From contig NC_135367.1 of NCBI RefSeq assembly GCF_051622035.1, positions 25,798,001 to 25,862,000 of the forward strand: 64,000 bases of DNA, in the 5' to 3' direction. A program made the position numbers and the translations under genes. The DNA comes from Arctopsyche grandis (Eukaryota > Arthropoda > Insecta > Trichoptera > Hydropsychidae). Positions 1 to 12,045 of this stretch are shown piece by piece. Each line of letters starts with the position of its first letter. Within the stretch, counting starts at the first letter, position 1. The notes under the pieces were generated by a model. The model was not told the origin of the DNA and made no database searches. It worked only from the letters and a program-made list of their open reading frames with translations.

Positions 1-42
1 GTTCGATCCCGTGAGCTGACCCCGATTGAAAAATAAATATAA
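1..42 (+). repeat. SINE fragment (B box and following sequence only)
   Basis: The window opens inside a tRNA-derived SINE: the pol III B-box-like GTTCGATCCC is followed by the same gtgagctgacc(c/t)(c/t)gattgaa as in the next copy. The head lies outside the window. A second copy starts directly after an A/T-rich stretch, so two copies are stacked in the same orientation. Confidence 0.65.
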
Positions 43-470
43 AGCAGCGTGGCTCGGTGGTTACGTTGATATTGAGCACCGAGAGGCACCTGGTTCGATA
101 CCGTGAGCTGACCTTGATTGAAGTATTCTAAGTATAATCTTTAAAGCTGCTGGTCAGATTTAATATTTGTGACTCCTGGTCGATCGTTTCCTATCAAAGT
201 TTGCCAATTTTCTCTGATTTCATTGTTGAAACGGTTCCCGATTAAAAAATTGGCTTAAATCCTTCCTACCTACCATGTCACCACTATTTGAGTATGATCA
301 AAATACAATGAAATGTATGTACAATTCATAGATGTCTCGTTAATTTGCGAGTTTTCAGTGTGTCTCGTAATTCAGCGACTTGTATAATAAAAAAATGCTG
401 TGTTGTTTGTAATTGGCCAGGAAGGCGAATTCGGGTTTACCTGTAAGGCCTTCCTGGTATAAAATGTAAT
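43..470 (+). repeat. tRNA-derived SINE, near full length
   Basis: Head with A-box-like TGGCTCGGTGG and B-box-like GGTTCGATACC, a body containing tttgtgactcc..gatcgtttcctatcaaagtttgccaa, a cgattaaa..attggc segment, atagatgtctcg, and a 3' tail whose CCAGGAAGGC (417-426) and GCCTTCCTGG (448-457) form a 10-bp stem. The tail is followed by an AAAATAAAATAA-like end. The same modules recur at 17.5, 20.9, 23.1 and (minus) 15.6 kb, which establishes a dispersed family rather than a tRNA gene. Confidence 0.8.
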
Positions 471-2869
471 AAAATAAGAATTAAATATGTACATACATAC
501 ATAGTTCAACTCAAAAAAAAAATCAAAAATTTTAATGAAAGCAAATATATATACCCAAGTCTACAATACACTCGCTGGAAAATTCACGCCCAATTTCCTC
601 GCTGAATTTTCACCTTCGGATTTTCTCAAGCCGTCAATTTCTTAAGCGAATTTTTTAAGCAGCGGAATATTCCGCGAAAGTTCAACGACACACACACGAA
701 GGAGAACATTTGCTAGAAAATTCGATCTAGGTGGGGTATAGGCGCCACGAGACCGGCTCAAATTAATTTCCCAGGCGAAACATGAATTTCTCAACCGCTT
801 AAAAGAAATGCAAGAGGCGACACGACCACACCGTCACATTTTTACGACGTCAACAACTTATTTTACGCGACGAGAGCCACCGACCCACCCTCGAACTTAA
901 TCCTCTCATTTCCTATGGGGTGAAAACCATCCACCCACCCCCTTTTCTTCAGTCCCTACACACCTGTGCATACGGCTAAACCGCTAAAATATTCATGAAC
1001 GAGTCTCGAGAACAACGCGCAAATTGATAGATCGACCATTACCATCCACAATTTACCGAATCCTGGCGTCGCGAGAGGTGCTTTGTATCTCTGAGATAAT
1101 GTAAACTAACAAATATGTTTGCTTTCTTTGGGTAAACTAGCGTGGGCTGTGTGTCGTTGAAGTCGTCTCACTTTGATTATATGTATGTACTACACAGGTG
1201 TTAAAGCTGTAGCTTTGTAAACATTGATTGTATGAAAAAAGCTTTTTTAGACTTGATATAAAATAATCAAAAGCTCGACGTAAAAGTTGTTTGTTTTCAA
1301 CTTTAACTTTAATCCATATATGTATATCGTCTCCTATTAAGTTTGCCAATGTTTCAATTTAATTATACTGTTCGACAAATGACGACTTTTTTTGGTTTAG
1401 AGACGAGATATGACTTTTCTTATATATCTATGCCCAGTAAACACGAATCTGGTAAAAAAATGTTGATTTAATCGAGATTCGGAGATATATGTGTTTTTTA
1501 AATCATGCGATTTTTCTATATCTCGGTGTTGTTCGGTCGATGTCCCAAAATTTGTCAATTTTGTATTCAAAATGAATATTGAAATCTATAATCGGGTATT
1601 TTATCTTTCATTTGTAGTACTTTTCAGCTTTCAAATCTCTAAGTAGTCGTCTAGTTCAAATCAAAAGTCAAAAGTACGTAAAAAAGTATTTTCACTTGGG
1701 ATTTTTTCCCACTGTTAATACTATTTTATATTGAGAGTATTTTCTATTGAAACATGTTTATTGGGATAGTTTTATGGCCACACAAATACCTAACAAATCC
1801 ATTATACCTAATAAAAAAAACCTAACAAATCCATTTTCATAATTTTGAACTAATCACGAAAAACGTATCATTAAGTAAAAGACAAATATTAAAACAAAAA
1901 ATGCAACCATACTAACAGTCGTCAATCTGTTTGTTTTCCATTTTAAAAAAAAGTATGTGTGAACCAATTTTTCATTTTTAATTTGAACATGTCTCGTTTT
2001 GAGCTTAGGAGCCTCACATATAAAGTAACTTAGGTCCTCCCTACATCCAAATCCAGCCCTGACTGCGTTTTATAGCCGTAAATTTAGGAAATATTATAAA
2101 AATGAGAAATATGTCAAACGATCGTGAAAGATGTATTTGTGTCATGAATTTGACTTATATTTCAAATGAAAAACAATTAATACAATCGTGCCTTAGGGGT
2201 ATTCATCTTAAATAGTCATTACGGCCGATTTAAAAAATATTTTTTTTAAATTTTAGTACTTTTTTATTATATTGAATATATTATATCGATATCATGTGTA
2301 ATCCGAAGCAATCGATCAGGTGAAGCAGTGATCAAAATGTGACAATTACTTTAAACTTTGGTAACGGAGATACAAACATCCCTGCGCTTTTCGACAAAAA
2401 TACCAAAATAAAATACTTGTAATTGAATTACATATATGGAAATAAGTCATACGATATGATAGTCGGATTTGCTGTGTACGGGAAACGGATGTGTTCTATT
2501 TACATAAATACATACACGTATGCCTAATATTGAAATGTCGAAATGCACCTCCAATCGAAAGATCAATACGAGCTGACTGCGATTCCTGAGGGTGTTGAGC
2601 GACAGACACGACCGCTCCATTAACCCAAAACACCATGCCTTGTTCAAACAAACAGTGTGACTCAAACGAGCATCTGACATCAAAGGGGAAACAACGCAAT
2701 GAACTGACTAACCAATCAATATAAAAAAATACATATCTTCTATATTATACATATAATTCACATATTTTAAAATTAATATTTGCATATTTTCCCTCCATGC
2801 AAATATGCAGTTTTTTATTCAGCTACATCAAATTTAGAAAATTAAGTGAACATGTACATTCATCTTTAC
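471..2869. other. non-coding, no recognised gene
   Basis: AT-rich sequence with no ORF showing a recognisable protein. About 700-1080 is less AT-rich and looks single-copy (CpG-containing, no resemblance to the window's repeats); it could be regulatory but nothing specific can be read. Predicted peptides at 1137-1349 and 2447-2699 have no motif and biased composition. Confidence 0.5.
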
Positions 2870-3030
2870 AGATCGCTTCAAAGCGACGAGTGTTCTAATA
2901 CAGATACAATACAATAATATAATTAATACAAGCATTTTTATACAGTGCGAATTCATACAATCATCCACAGTGACATCTATGGAGAAATTTTCGCAGCATT
3001 TTATTATAGAAATCGGCTAACTTTAAAACG
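2870..3030 (-). repeat. SINE-like tail unit, minus orientation
   Basis: Contains acagatcgcttcaa..cgagtgt, a stretch of ataca/aatata, then catccacagtgacatctatgg and ttttcgcag. The same order occurs at 28965-29230, with gacatctatgg being the complement of the SINE body motif ccatagatgtc. It is therefore a diverged, oppositely oriented member of the SINE group. Confidence 0.45.
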
Positions 3031-3094
3031 CTGAATCAAAAACAATCAACTACCCCTACCACTACTGTTTCGTCTTTCAATCCTATCTCGGAAA

Positions 3095-3445
3095 CTCCTG
3101 TACACGTCCACACTACAATATTGTTGCGTAGGGGTGGGTTGAGGATCCAAATGAAAGGCCAAAGTCGTTTTACAGAATTTATTGAATGATTCGGGTGGTC
3201 TACACGTAGCCAGCGCTTGCTCCAGAATAATGTGATATAGCATACGTACCTTCTAATAAAGGACAAGTTGCTCACCACAGCTTTCCCGATCAATTGTCTA
3301 GGCATGTACAATTTTAAGTGAGTGTCACGCTCTCGCCCGGGTTTTGAGAATTCTAGCGGGTACTTACTGAGTCCCGTTAGGCCAATTCGGGGGTCTCCAT
3401 TGTTCACCACTAAAAGCACTTAGCAGATACTCAGGTGTTCCCACG
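3095..3445 (+). repeat. unclassified interspersed repeat U1
   Basis: Marked by ttgcgtaggggtgggtt, ggatccaaatgaaaggccaa, aaaggacaagttgctcacca, and a right part with tactgagtcccgttagg followed by cacttagcagatactcaggtgttcccacg. The same modules recur at 5215-5605 (minus), 25286-25560 and 34600-34829/38958-39031. No coding capacity is evident; the open frames here are not conserved between copies. Ends are not sharply defined, so class (MITE or other) is undetermined. Confidence 0.65.
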
Positions 3446-5214
3446 TTACAATATTATTCCCAAAATGAATTTTAATATAGTCAATATACGTACTACACAC
3501 CTTGTTCATTATATCCGTATAAAATAATACAAATAAAAATAACATTACCATTCATGCGAATAAAATTGTTTGTTTTCCATTATTTTTTTTAATTATTTCA
3601 AAGAGAAAGTAGTTGACGTTTGAAATTACAAAAATGATGTAAATATTTCATTTATTTCGATCCCTTATTTATTGAACTGTTTTTTTTTCAATGCGCTATA
3701 TGTAGGTACATATGTATGTTATACGAATGTATAATTAATAATATATTTTTTATTATTTGAAGTATACGTTTTACATGCTACGTACATACTTATATTTAAC
3801 TCTCGTTTATACTGATTAATGACAGTATTTGCTCTACGAGAGCAGAAATTGCTACGACACGTTGTTTACAAACGGTAATTTGTCTTCATTGGCATGTTTG
3901 AGATACGGCGATCTACACACGAAACATCCACCTATACCACCTCACGTGTACACGTGTGCACATATTTATTTTATTTTCGTCATTTGCACAAGTGTCTCGT
4001 CAAATTGTATACGAGTTATATAATTCATATCGCGAAAAGGAAATACATATGTATTTATATGTATATGTACATATGTACATACATATGTAAGTTACGCATT
4101 GGAGCAAAATATATTATATTATGAATACATATGTACATAAATGAGTCATTGAATTGACAGTGGCATAAGTCCATTTTTCTTAATTTCGAGAATTATCTCG
4201 CAAAACTTTATATATAATGTTTTGCGTTTAGTAATATTTTGAAATACTTCTCCGAGATTCTGGACATATCGAATCAAAAGAAGTGATAACAATTTGAGAA
4301 TTAATTCAAACAGATATAGTGTTTTCAGAACTGAACATTGAACTTCCGTCACATTCAAATATAACGGCTCATATAACATAAAATCTAAGCAATGGATCAA
4401 TACTGCTTCGACCATTTTCCTAGCCACAAAAATTCGTCATTGGAAATAAATAAAAGAGCTGTTTGCAAGTCTTTGCAGTTACCGGTACGGCTGCTGTTGT
4501 CATCTCGTCGCATTAATGTGTCTGTTTTTAACCCTTTCCGTGGCATGCGGAGTAGTAGAAGAAGAACAAAAAAATTAAAACAAAAAAAAAAAAAATATAT
4601 ATATATATATATATAAAGAACAAACCCATAGATGTCATTCGCAGGGGAGCTGGTCCATTGTGGGGTGTACGGTGACATCCCTTTGTGACCTGTCGGTTGG
4701 CTCAACCCCACGCTTCATCTTCAACATCGCCATTTTTCCACAACTTCATTGTTATCGAGGATATCCTCTCGACAGTGAAATTCTATTATATTTAGTACAT
4801 TGAGATTCGCTTCGACAAATATTGAGATTTATATAACTGATATTACGACGTCGGTAGCGATCCAGAAGCCGCATAAATGAAATGTGTTATTCTTATTTTT
4901 TTTACCTCTCAAGTCAAATGAAACTTGTCTGGGGAGAAATGTCATAGGTATACATAAAGAAATGCACATTTTCTCAAAACTTTTAAAATCACATTGAAAA
5001 TTTTATCTCCAGTATTGATTCTATCATATACATATGTCTATCGAAACTTTTCTGCAATAAGTATTTTAAAATTTATTAAAATTATTCTGTGATACTACTT
5101 AGAAGATCTCAAAAAAAAAGTATGGACAAACCAACAATGAATACATACATATATTTTATCAAACTTAATATAAATTTATGAACAGCTTTCATGTGTTAAA
5201 AAATAGTATTGTAG
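3446..5214. other. non-coding AT-rich sequence with microsatellites
   Basis: Holds tatgtacatatg-type repeats (about 4045-4140), a short (TA)n at 4593-4613, and a 20-base word CAAATATAACGGCTCATATA at 4355-4374 that recurs at 16152-16171 and, with one change, at 44083-44102, marking another small dispersed repeat. No gene is supported. Confidence 0.5.
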
Positions 5215-5605
5215 CATATGCTTAAAGGAGCCACCGTTATAATTAGTTTTCGAGGATTATCTCTAGGCTAAAGTGCTGTCGGCTAACAATGAAGACCCCC
5301 AAATGGACTTAGTGGTCGGTAACGGCATTCGGTCGCTTCCCGCTAGAGTTCTCAGAACTGACAGTGAAGGACCATGGGACTGCATATCTGGTACGTGACT
5401 ATAAAAATAGGTAAACAAACGCGTTGAGAAAGACGCAGTGAGCGACCTGCCCTTTAAAAGCAGGTACTTAGTGCATATTAAGGCATTCTGGACGGAGCAC
5501 TGGCAGTGCGTGGATCTCCTTAATCACCCAATAAATTCTGTGAAGCGACTTTGGCCTTTTATTTGGATCCTCCACCCACCCTTACGCAACAGTATTATGT
5601 TGTAC
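5215..5605 (-). repeat. repeat U1, minus orientation
   Basis: Reads as the complement of the 3.1 kb copy: ggccttttatttggatcctc and ccacccttacgcaaca at the right, ggctaacaatgaagaccccc at the left. Diverged in the middle. Confidence 0.6.
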
Positions 5606-6985
5606 ATATGTTAAAATAATTATACAGTGTACTCTCAATCCGGGTGTAGATTATCTGTGCTTGAAATATATTGCATATTTTTTTTAATTTCAACGAAAAC
5701 GCATGCATCGCCAAAAGAAAAGCTTACTCCCGAGTACAAATCGTCACGAACTAATAAAATAGAACTCTTAGAAATCGAAAAAGCAAAAGTAACAAAATAA
5801 AATTTTATAATTTTTTTATCATATGCATATGAATAAAATTAATAATTTAAATAAATAAAGATGATAAATAATATGATTCCTACTAAAACTATTCGGAGCA
5901 TGGAGTGGAGCTGGACCGGAGTTGGAGCAAGTACTGAGGTGTGGGAGCGGAGCAACTCAAAAAAGTGGTTGCTCCAGATTTCTGTTTTTAAGTGCTTTTT
6001 CGTCTAAATTTATAATAATTCCCCAATTTTCGCACATCTTCCAAATAAATCGAAAGGGTCACCAACCGCTCGCCTAATGTGCTCGTCGTTTAGACATCGA
6101 CACCGGATAATGCACTCAATTCGAGATAATATTTCAAATTTTATAGCACAGCTCTATATCGATTAGGAGAAGGGGGGGTGGATAAAGCGAACGGGAGGGA
6201 TAGAGAGGATGGTATGGTTAGTTGCAATAATATTTCACGCGTCAGAGTCGTAAATAACGGCGAAAGCTCGATCGGTTACATTTGAATCTCGTTGCCTCCC
6301 TGTCGCACTTGTTGATCTCCCACTACACCCGTCTCGCTCTCCTCTCGTCTCGAGAAGTTATCCGGAATGTATGTATGCGTGTACATAAAATATACGCTGT
6401 AAAAGCTCTGAGCCTACAATTCAAAGGAGAAATTCATGCAAGAGATTTATCGGTTGTGAATAGTGAAAGTTATCTCTATTTTTATTTATCGCTCCGATTA
6501 TTCTCTCCTCTTTATTCGCTTCCGCCTCCCATCCTCCTCCTCCTCACTCTCACTTTTTATCTCACCCCCCCCCCCTCGTGGTTCTCAAACCATCCAGTTA
6601 GCATTCGGATGGTCGAGACAGCGGCGATGGAGGAGGAGGATTTTTCACGACTCATCTGTTTGCTGAGAGAAGTTCATTTTTCTTTGTTTCGTCGAAATCG
6701 GAATAAAATATCGAACACTCAAACAAACGATGGATTTGTATAAAGAGCGGAGAATTGGATAAAAAAATCAACTAAAAAGTTCTGCAAATTGAAATTGCTT
6801 AATTAAACATACTTTTCCATATAACTATGTATGTATTATAATAATAATAATACTAATAATAAACAGACGGCATGTATGTACATACATACATATATACATA
6901 CATACATATGTGTGAATACATCGGCAAGTAGGTATGGAGATTTCAAAAAAAAATATATCAAAAGTTATTATACCATTATATTATT
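5606..6985. other. non-coding, no recognised gene
   Basis: Includes a purine-rich GGAG-repeat patch (5895-5965) and a less AT-rich stretch (6170-6640) with C/T-rich runs. Open frames at 6282-6743 have no motif and translate a pyrimidine-rich tract; I do not call them. A tatgtacatac microsatellite lies at 6870-6915. Confidence 0.45.
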
Positions 6986-7350
6986 CAACTGCGATTTTGA
7001 TTTCGATTCCAGTTCCGATTGCGGATTTCGTATTTCAGTTCCGATTGCGGATTTCTTTTTCAGTTCCGGATCTCGATTCCTATTTTAGTTCCAGTTCCGG
7101 ATTACTCTTTCAATTCAGGTTTTGGATTACTGTTTCAATTCCGGTGCCGGATTCCTCTTTCAGTTCGGGCTCCGGATTACTTTTTCAGTTTCGGATCTCG
7201 ATTCTTATTTCAGTTCCGGTTCCGGATTCATATTTCAATTCGGATTCCGGATTCCTCTTTCAGTTCCGGTTCCGGATCTCAATTCCTATTTCAATTCCGG
7301 TTCCACATTCCCAATTCAGTTGCGATTCCGGATTCTTATTTTGCTTCCTA
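6986..7350. repeat. minisatellite of CAGTTCCGGNTTCCGGATT-type units
   Basis: About 360 bp of degenerate tandem units mixing ttTCAGTTCCGG, TTCCGGATT and tcgattcc(t/a)attt in alternating order. All three plus frames are open and read as SDSGFLFQFRF-like repeats, which is a consequence of the repeat rather than evidence of coding. No flanking exon signals were seen. Confidence 0.8.
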
Positions 7351-8535
7351 TAATTAATTGATAATGCCTTAGTTTGTTTCGGCATATAAACTTTGTCAAT
7401 ATCATATTAATTTGTCAGGGATAGTTTCGTTGGATTTTAGACGTGTTTCATTAGCATAAAAAGAGTGTGACATAAATAATATTAATTTATTAAATACATG
7501 CGTTGAAATCAGCATCAACATGCTTCTATTTTCATTAGTTAGTTGTTATTTTATGTGGTTTTTCAATGTCAATAAAATTATCTTGTTGCAATTCAACATT
7601 GTTGTAATTCAAAACATCAACGATGATCTAATTTTAGCTCAATCTCGCTCTTTAGCTTAATTTTGATATTTAATTTCAATTTTTTAATTTAATTTTTATT
7701 TCGATATTTTGTACGCTACTGGTTTTAAAAGGTGGCCTGTGGGCCGTTCGTTGGTTTGGTGCGTACGCAGCACTATGCGACTGCACATATTATTCCATAT
7801 GATTCAATTATTTGATTGACTATTTTTCTTGTTTTACTAGAAAATAAATATAATAAATAATAATCTTAATGTGTACTTTTTGTAATATTTGAATTTTTCA
7901 TGTACATATATGTATATGTACATAATTGTCTCGTATCTAAATATTTGAATAAATATGCAATAGCTTTTCAAAATATACGTTATTTGTCTGTGTAAACCCA
8001 TTTTATCCAAATGAGCTAACTAATTACACTGAGAAACAAAAAAAACCGGAGCAGAAACTAATCAATCTATACTTTAGTTTGACCCACGAAATTCTAAAAT
8101 AACATCAATTTTTATATCATCAATATCAATAACATCAAAGTAAGTTTTGAAATCCATTTTCAGATATTATTTTCTTTTTATTGTGATTTTTTATTGCTTT
8201 AAAATACTCATAATTATTTATCCAGCGAATTTTAAAAGTCAAAAATATACTTTTATCTTACACATTTTTCCCGTAATATTATGAGGTTATTTCGCTAATT
8301 TCTTATAACGAATGATTTTTTATCTCAATATTTTTTTTAATTAGCTTAACGCACTAATTCGAGCGGCAAATGATATTAAATTGAGTCGAAGTATTGAACG
8401 TATGCGTACATACATATGTTCACAGAATTGTAATGTATACTTTTATTTATATATTTGCAGCGAAATGCATGGCGATGCGTGGTATATCCTGAACATACCC
8501 AATATTTAATCGCCACAGTTCTTTATCAACTCAAA
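7351..8535. other. non-coding AT-rich sequence
   Basis: No ORF, RNA gene or repeat unit recognised apart from short tatgtacatatg tracts near 7900 and 8400. Confidence 0.5.
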
Positions 8536-8880
8536 ATAAAATAAAATTGCGCGCGCTCATATCACTGTTATTCCTAGACTGCACCTGTATGGAATAAAGC
8601 CTCTTATACTAACCTTGCCAAGCTCCAAGTAATACAAAATAAATCCCTTAAATTAATTTATAACACAAACATGTAAACTAACCTGAAAAAACTACATGCC
8701 ATAAATAATATTCCGTTAGTCACAAATATTACTAACAAACTAACCAGTACATTATATGACAGGATCACAACTAACCATACTAACACACTTGTAAAGAGTC
8801 TCGGTGATTACAACAAAATGTCTATACCCTTCAGGTATAAACACAGATTACCTAAACACAATCTGCTTTAGATCGTCGAC
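8536..8880 (+). pseudogene. decayed non-LTR reverse transcriptase C-terminus (LINE D)
   Basis: The frame at about 8580-8877 reads PVWNKASYTNLAKLQVIQNK, then a stop after YNTNM, and continues in the same frame with LKKLHAINNIPLVTNITNKL, ending at KHRLPKHNLL and TAG. The LQVIQNKxLKL signature and the run of short helices ending near a stop codon are typical of the C-terminal region of Jockey-group element ORF2. Only this 3' portion survives and it has an internal TAA, so it is a dead 5'-truncated copy. Family placement is inferred from these motifs only. Confidence 0.7.
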
Positions 8881-10213
8881 TTTGAAGAGTCTTTAGTTAA
8901 TATTATGTATTAGATTTATCATGAGCATTTATGAGAATTGTAAACAGGTTTTTCAGCTCTTTTTCCTATTATGCTGTACATTATCATTAGAATAATATAA
9001 TACTTTAATTACTAACAAAAAAAAAATCGTAAAATAGAAAATGATCAGTAGATCAGCAGCTATTAAGATAGATATAAGATACATTGTGTACATAATTTAG
9101 TAATAATAAAAAGTTTTAAATCCAAATATTTTAAAGCCGCTTACCAGTGATAAATGACGAAACAAAACATTGATTTCAACCCTTACTTGCACATTCGTAT
9201 AATTAAAAATAGCGAGCGTGCGCATTTAACGTAATAATTCAATAACACCGCGAAATAAATCCCGGTGAGTTATTCGAGCCAGGGTGCAACTGCAATTTCC
9301 AACTCATATTACTCCTCGCCGAGATTCATTAATCTCCCTTTCTTCGTGCCAGCCACACTGCACCGGGATGCACTCTCTCTTTTTGCCTTGTTAACGGTAC
9401 ACCGGAACCCGGTTTCGAACCGGAAACCGGAAACCGCACGATCGCCCCCACCCGTTAATCCATTTGACCGCATAACGCTTTATAATTCAATCGAGCGAAA
9501 TGACCAAAACCGCGTCTTTGTTGCTTCAACATTGCCAATGTGAAAATTGTATCAAATTTTAACCGACTTCACTGTTCACTTTACGCTCTCAACTTTTTTC
9601 TGAACTCGACTGAATTCGATTCGCTACTTTCACGTTGAGATCAAATTTCAGCTGATTTTTATCAGACTTAAAATTTGCTAGATAATTAATTATAAGTATT
9701 TTAAAGCAATGAACAACCACAATCAATATAAAAAACATCTGACAATTGATTACAATACTCACTTGTGGCACATTCAGGGACGGCTTGAAGGTGCAGCAGA
9801 CTAGACACGTGCCTATGGCGCCATAGACAAGGGGCCATGGCGCCCCCCCTTTTATTTTTTTAATTAATAAATTGAAAAATATAAATAAATAATTTGGCAT
9901 TCTATGTAACAATACTGAATATACTAAAATATTAGAATTTACGAGGAACGCGGGAAGTTGACTGTCAAATATCAACCACTCGCGAATAAAACTTGTAAAA
10001 CAGCAAACTGTCGTCGCTACAAATGGTAATTTGGAATTGTAGATTTTATAAAATACCGTTGAAACATATGTATGTACATATATTATATATCAGGGGTGGA
10101 TTTGCTTTACAAAATTAAATATCTTATAGAAATAAGAAATATCACTCTATAAAATTTTTCAATTCATTGTTGAATATAAATTAATGTCTTTATTATCGAA
10201 TTTATTCATATTT
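8881..10213. other. non-coding; one moderately GC island
   Basis: About 9240-9545 is clearly less AT-rich and contains a tandem ccggaacccggtttcgaaccggaaac-like stretch (9410-9440). The open frame 9265-9543 has no recognisable domain. At 9770-9850 a segment with cagggacggcttgaagg and ggcgccatagacaagggg resembles a degenerate DNA-transposon end, but I cannot find its partner. Confidence 0.4.
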
Positions 10214-10412
10214 ATCTTATGAATGAAGGCCTCTCCAACACGCTTCCACTCGTGGCACCCCACACATTTTCCTAATTTCATCTATCCATCTTCCCTGTGG
10301 GCTTCCTTTCACCCTGTTATATTCTCTCGGGTACCATTCTAACACTTCTTTTGTCCATTCTTCTAGCCACGTGGCCCGCCCATTGCTTATTGATATTGGC
10401 GCCTTCTCCGTC
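10214..10412 (-). pseudogene. LINE F: RT C-terminal fragment, antisense
   Basis: Read on the minus strand, 10400 to 10214 gives QWAGHVARRMDKR, then after a frame change EWYPREYNRVKGSPQGRW, IDEIRKMCGVPRVEACWRGL and a stop shortly after. WAGHVARR followed by GRWxDE(I/L) and a terminal WRGL(H) is the typical ending of craniofacial-type insect endonuclease-reverse transcriptase ORFs. It is only the tail and is frameshifted. Its last bases (tgttggagaggccttcat) recur at 15479-15496 on the plus strand. Confidence 0.7.
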
Positions 10413-11055
10413 AGCTCTGAATTGCCTCCTGGAAGTTTGCTCGCGTTATGCTGCTGAACATAATATGCGGTACAATACGGGTAAATCCATGGTATTAATT
10501 TTCCGATACGGTCGAGGTCCTCATTTCATCCCCAACATTATTATAGATGGACGTTATCTTGAAACCATTAAGGAAGTCAAGTACCTGGGACACCTGCTGA
10601 CGGAGGATCTCTCTGATGACCGTGACATCGAAAGACGAGTCACATCACATGACATCCAGCTATTTGTGTAAGGGCTAATACGCTGGCAAGATGGTTTTAC
10701 CACTGCAGTGTAGAGGTTAAGAGACAATTATTGGTGTCCTTTTGTACTAGTCTTTATACTGGAGAATTATGGAACAGGTACAAGCGGGAGACGATAAGGA
10801 AGATAAAGTTAAAATATAACAACTGCTACCATGCTCTCTTCAGTCTACCTAGGGGCTGCAGCGCGTCGCAAATGTTAGTGGAAGGGCATGTCCCTCACTT
10901 TGAGGCCATTCTCAGGATGAGAGCGGCCTCTCTACGTCTTCGTATATTTTTGTTTTCCAATTGTTTTCTTGCTGCTGCATCTTCTCATTTGCATTCTTCA
11001 TTATATGTTCGATGGATGGAGCTACTCCACCGACCGCCTTAAATGGACATTGAAT
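10413..11055 (+). pseudogene. LINE C: 5'-truncated RT C-terminus with frame breaks
   Basis: Translates in pieces: AAEHNMRYNTGKSMVLIF and KYLGHLLTEDLSDDRDIERR in one frame, then a break near 10670, then KRQLLVSFCTSLYTGELWNR, YNNCYHALFSLPRGCSASQM, HFEAILRMRAASLRLR and VRWMELLHRPP. This is the post-catalytic region (thumb/connection) of a non-LTR reverse transcriptase. The same peptide with different lesions is at 41376-41800 and, shorter, at 40670-40830. The RT catalytic box is absent, so the copy is inactive. The Helitron at 11085 interrupts its 3' tail. Confidence 0.75.
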
Positions 11056-11084
11056 TTATTGATTATTCTTATTATTATTATTTA

Positions 11085-11271
11085 CTAGTGGTTTTACCCG
11101 GCTTCGCTCAGCATTTGTAATATAAACCGCTTAAACATGGCTAATCTAATAGTAAAAATTTTATTAAATTTATTTGAATAGTTTTATTTTATATTAATTT
11201 ATTTGAATGCTCATTTTGTCACGAACAAACAAACATATATGTATACTGTCTCTTTCGAAATTATATGTAGA
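11085..11271 (-). mobile_element. Helitron-like element family C
   Basis: On the minus strand it begins TCTACATATAATTTCGAAAG and ends GCTGAGCGAAGCCGGGTAAA followed by ACCACTAG. The neighbouring bases are A before TC and T after CTAG, as expected for Helitron insertion between A and T without target duplication. It is 187 bp and non-autonomous. Four further copies (45960, 46228, 46454, 53862) share both ends. Confidence 0.8.
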
Positions 11272-11447
11272 TATACCAGAATCCGGCACCTGCGTCCACT
11301 GAGCCTGCGCCCCCGAAGCCTTCGCCCCCGGGGACTTCGAATCCTTTGAACCGAAAAAAATCGAATAATTTGTTCGATCACGTCACGGATTTACGAACGA
11401 AACAACCAATGTTACATACAAAATCTCTTTCCAAATTATATATTAGA
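11272..11447 (-). mobile_element. second Helitron C remnant with GC-rich block
   Basis: Ends on the plus strand in ccaaattatatattaga, i.e. another family C 5' terminus (TCTAATATATAATTTGG on the minus strand). Its inner part is a GC-rich block at 11283-11340 with gcccccgaagccttcgcccccgg, unlike the surrounding AT-rich DNA and like the GC modules in the Helitrons at 32.3 and 46.6 kb. A recognisable 3' terminus is not present, so this is a partial copy abutting the first. Confidence 0.55.
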
Positions 11448-11726
11448 TTAGTATTATCATTTATTATTATTATATATATATTTAAACCGGCATGCGTTAC
11501 AATGCCACAATAACGCATGCAATTCCTGTTCCCATTTGTCGGAAAAACGCAGGCAGCGAACACGTTGGCCGCTCGTTGTAATGACAGTCATTTCCGTTTT
11601 TCCCGTTTCCGTTCCCGTTCTTTTTCACAGTAATCTTCCCGGACATGCATACAACAAATCCTGAAAGTTCCATTGTAATCGGTTTAGTGGTTTAGGAGAC
11701 TATTCGAGACACAAACAAAGATATTC

Positions 11727-11735
<9 letters not shown>
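11448..11735 (-). mobile_element. Helitron-like 5' region, minus orientation
   Basis: On the minus strand: TATATAAAATTGAATATC, tctcgaatag, accgattacaatggaactttc, aggatttgttgtatgcatgtccggg. The same order appears in plus orientation at 30683-30800 after TCTTTATATATAAAAT. A 10-bp inverted repeat GCATGCGTTA/TAACGCATGC lies at 11491-11521. The TA-rich 5' terminus merges into the AT array that follows. Confidence 0.55.

Positions 11736-12045
<310 letters not shown>

Noticed and set aside
9773..9856. hAT-type transposon end (cagggacggcttgaagg, ggcgccatagacaagggg)
   Set aside because: Only one end with loose resemblance; no inverted partner or 8-bp target duplication was found nearby.
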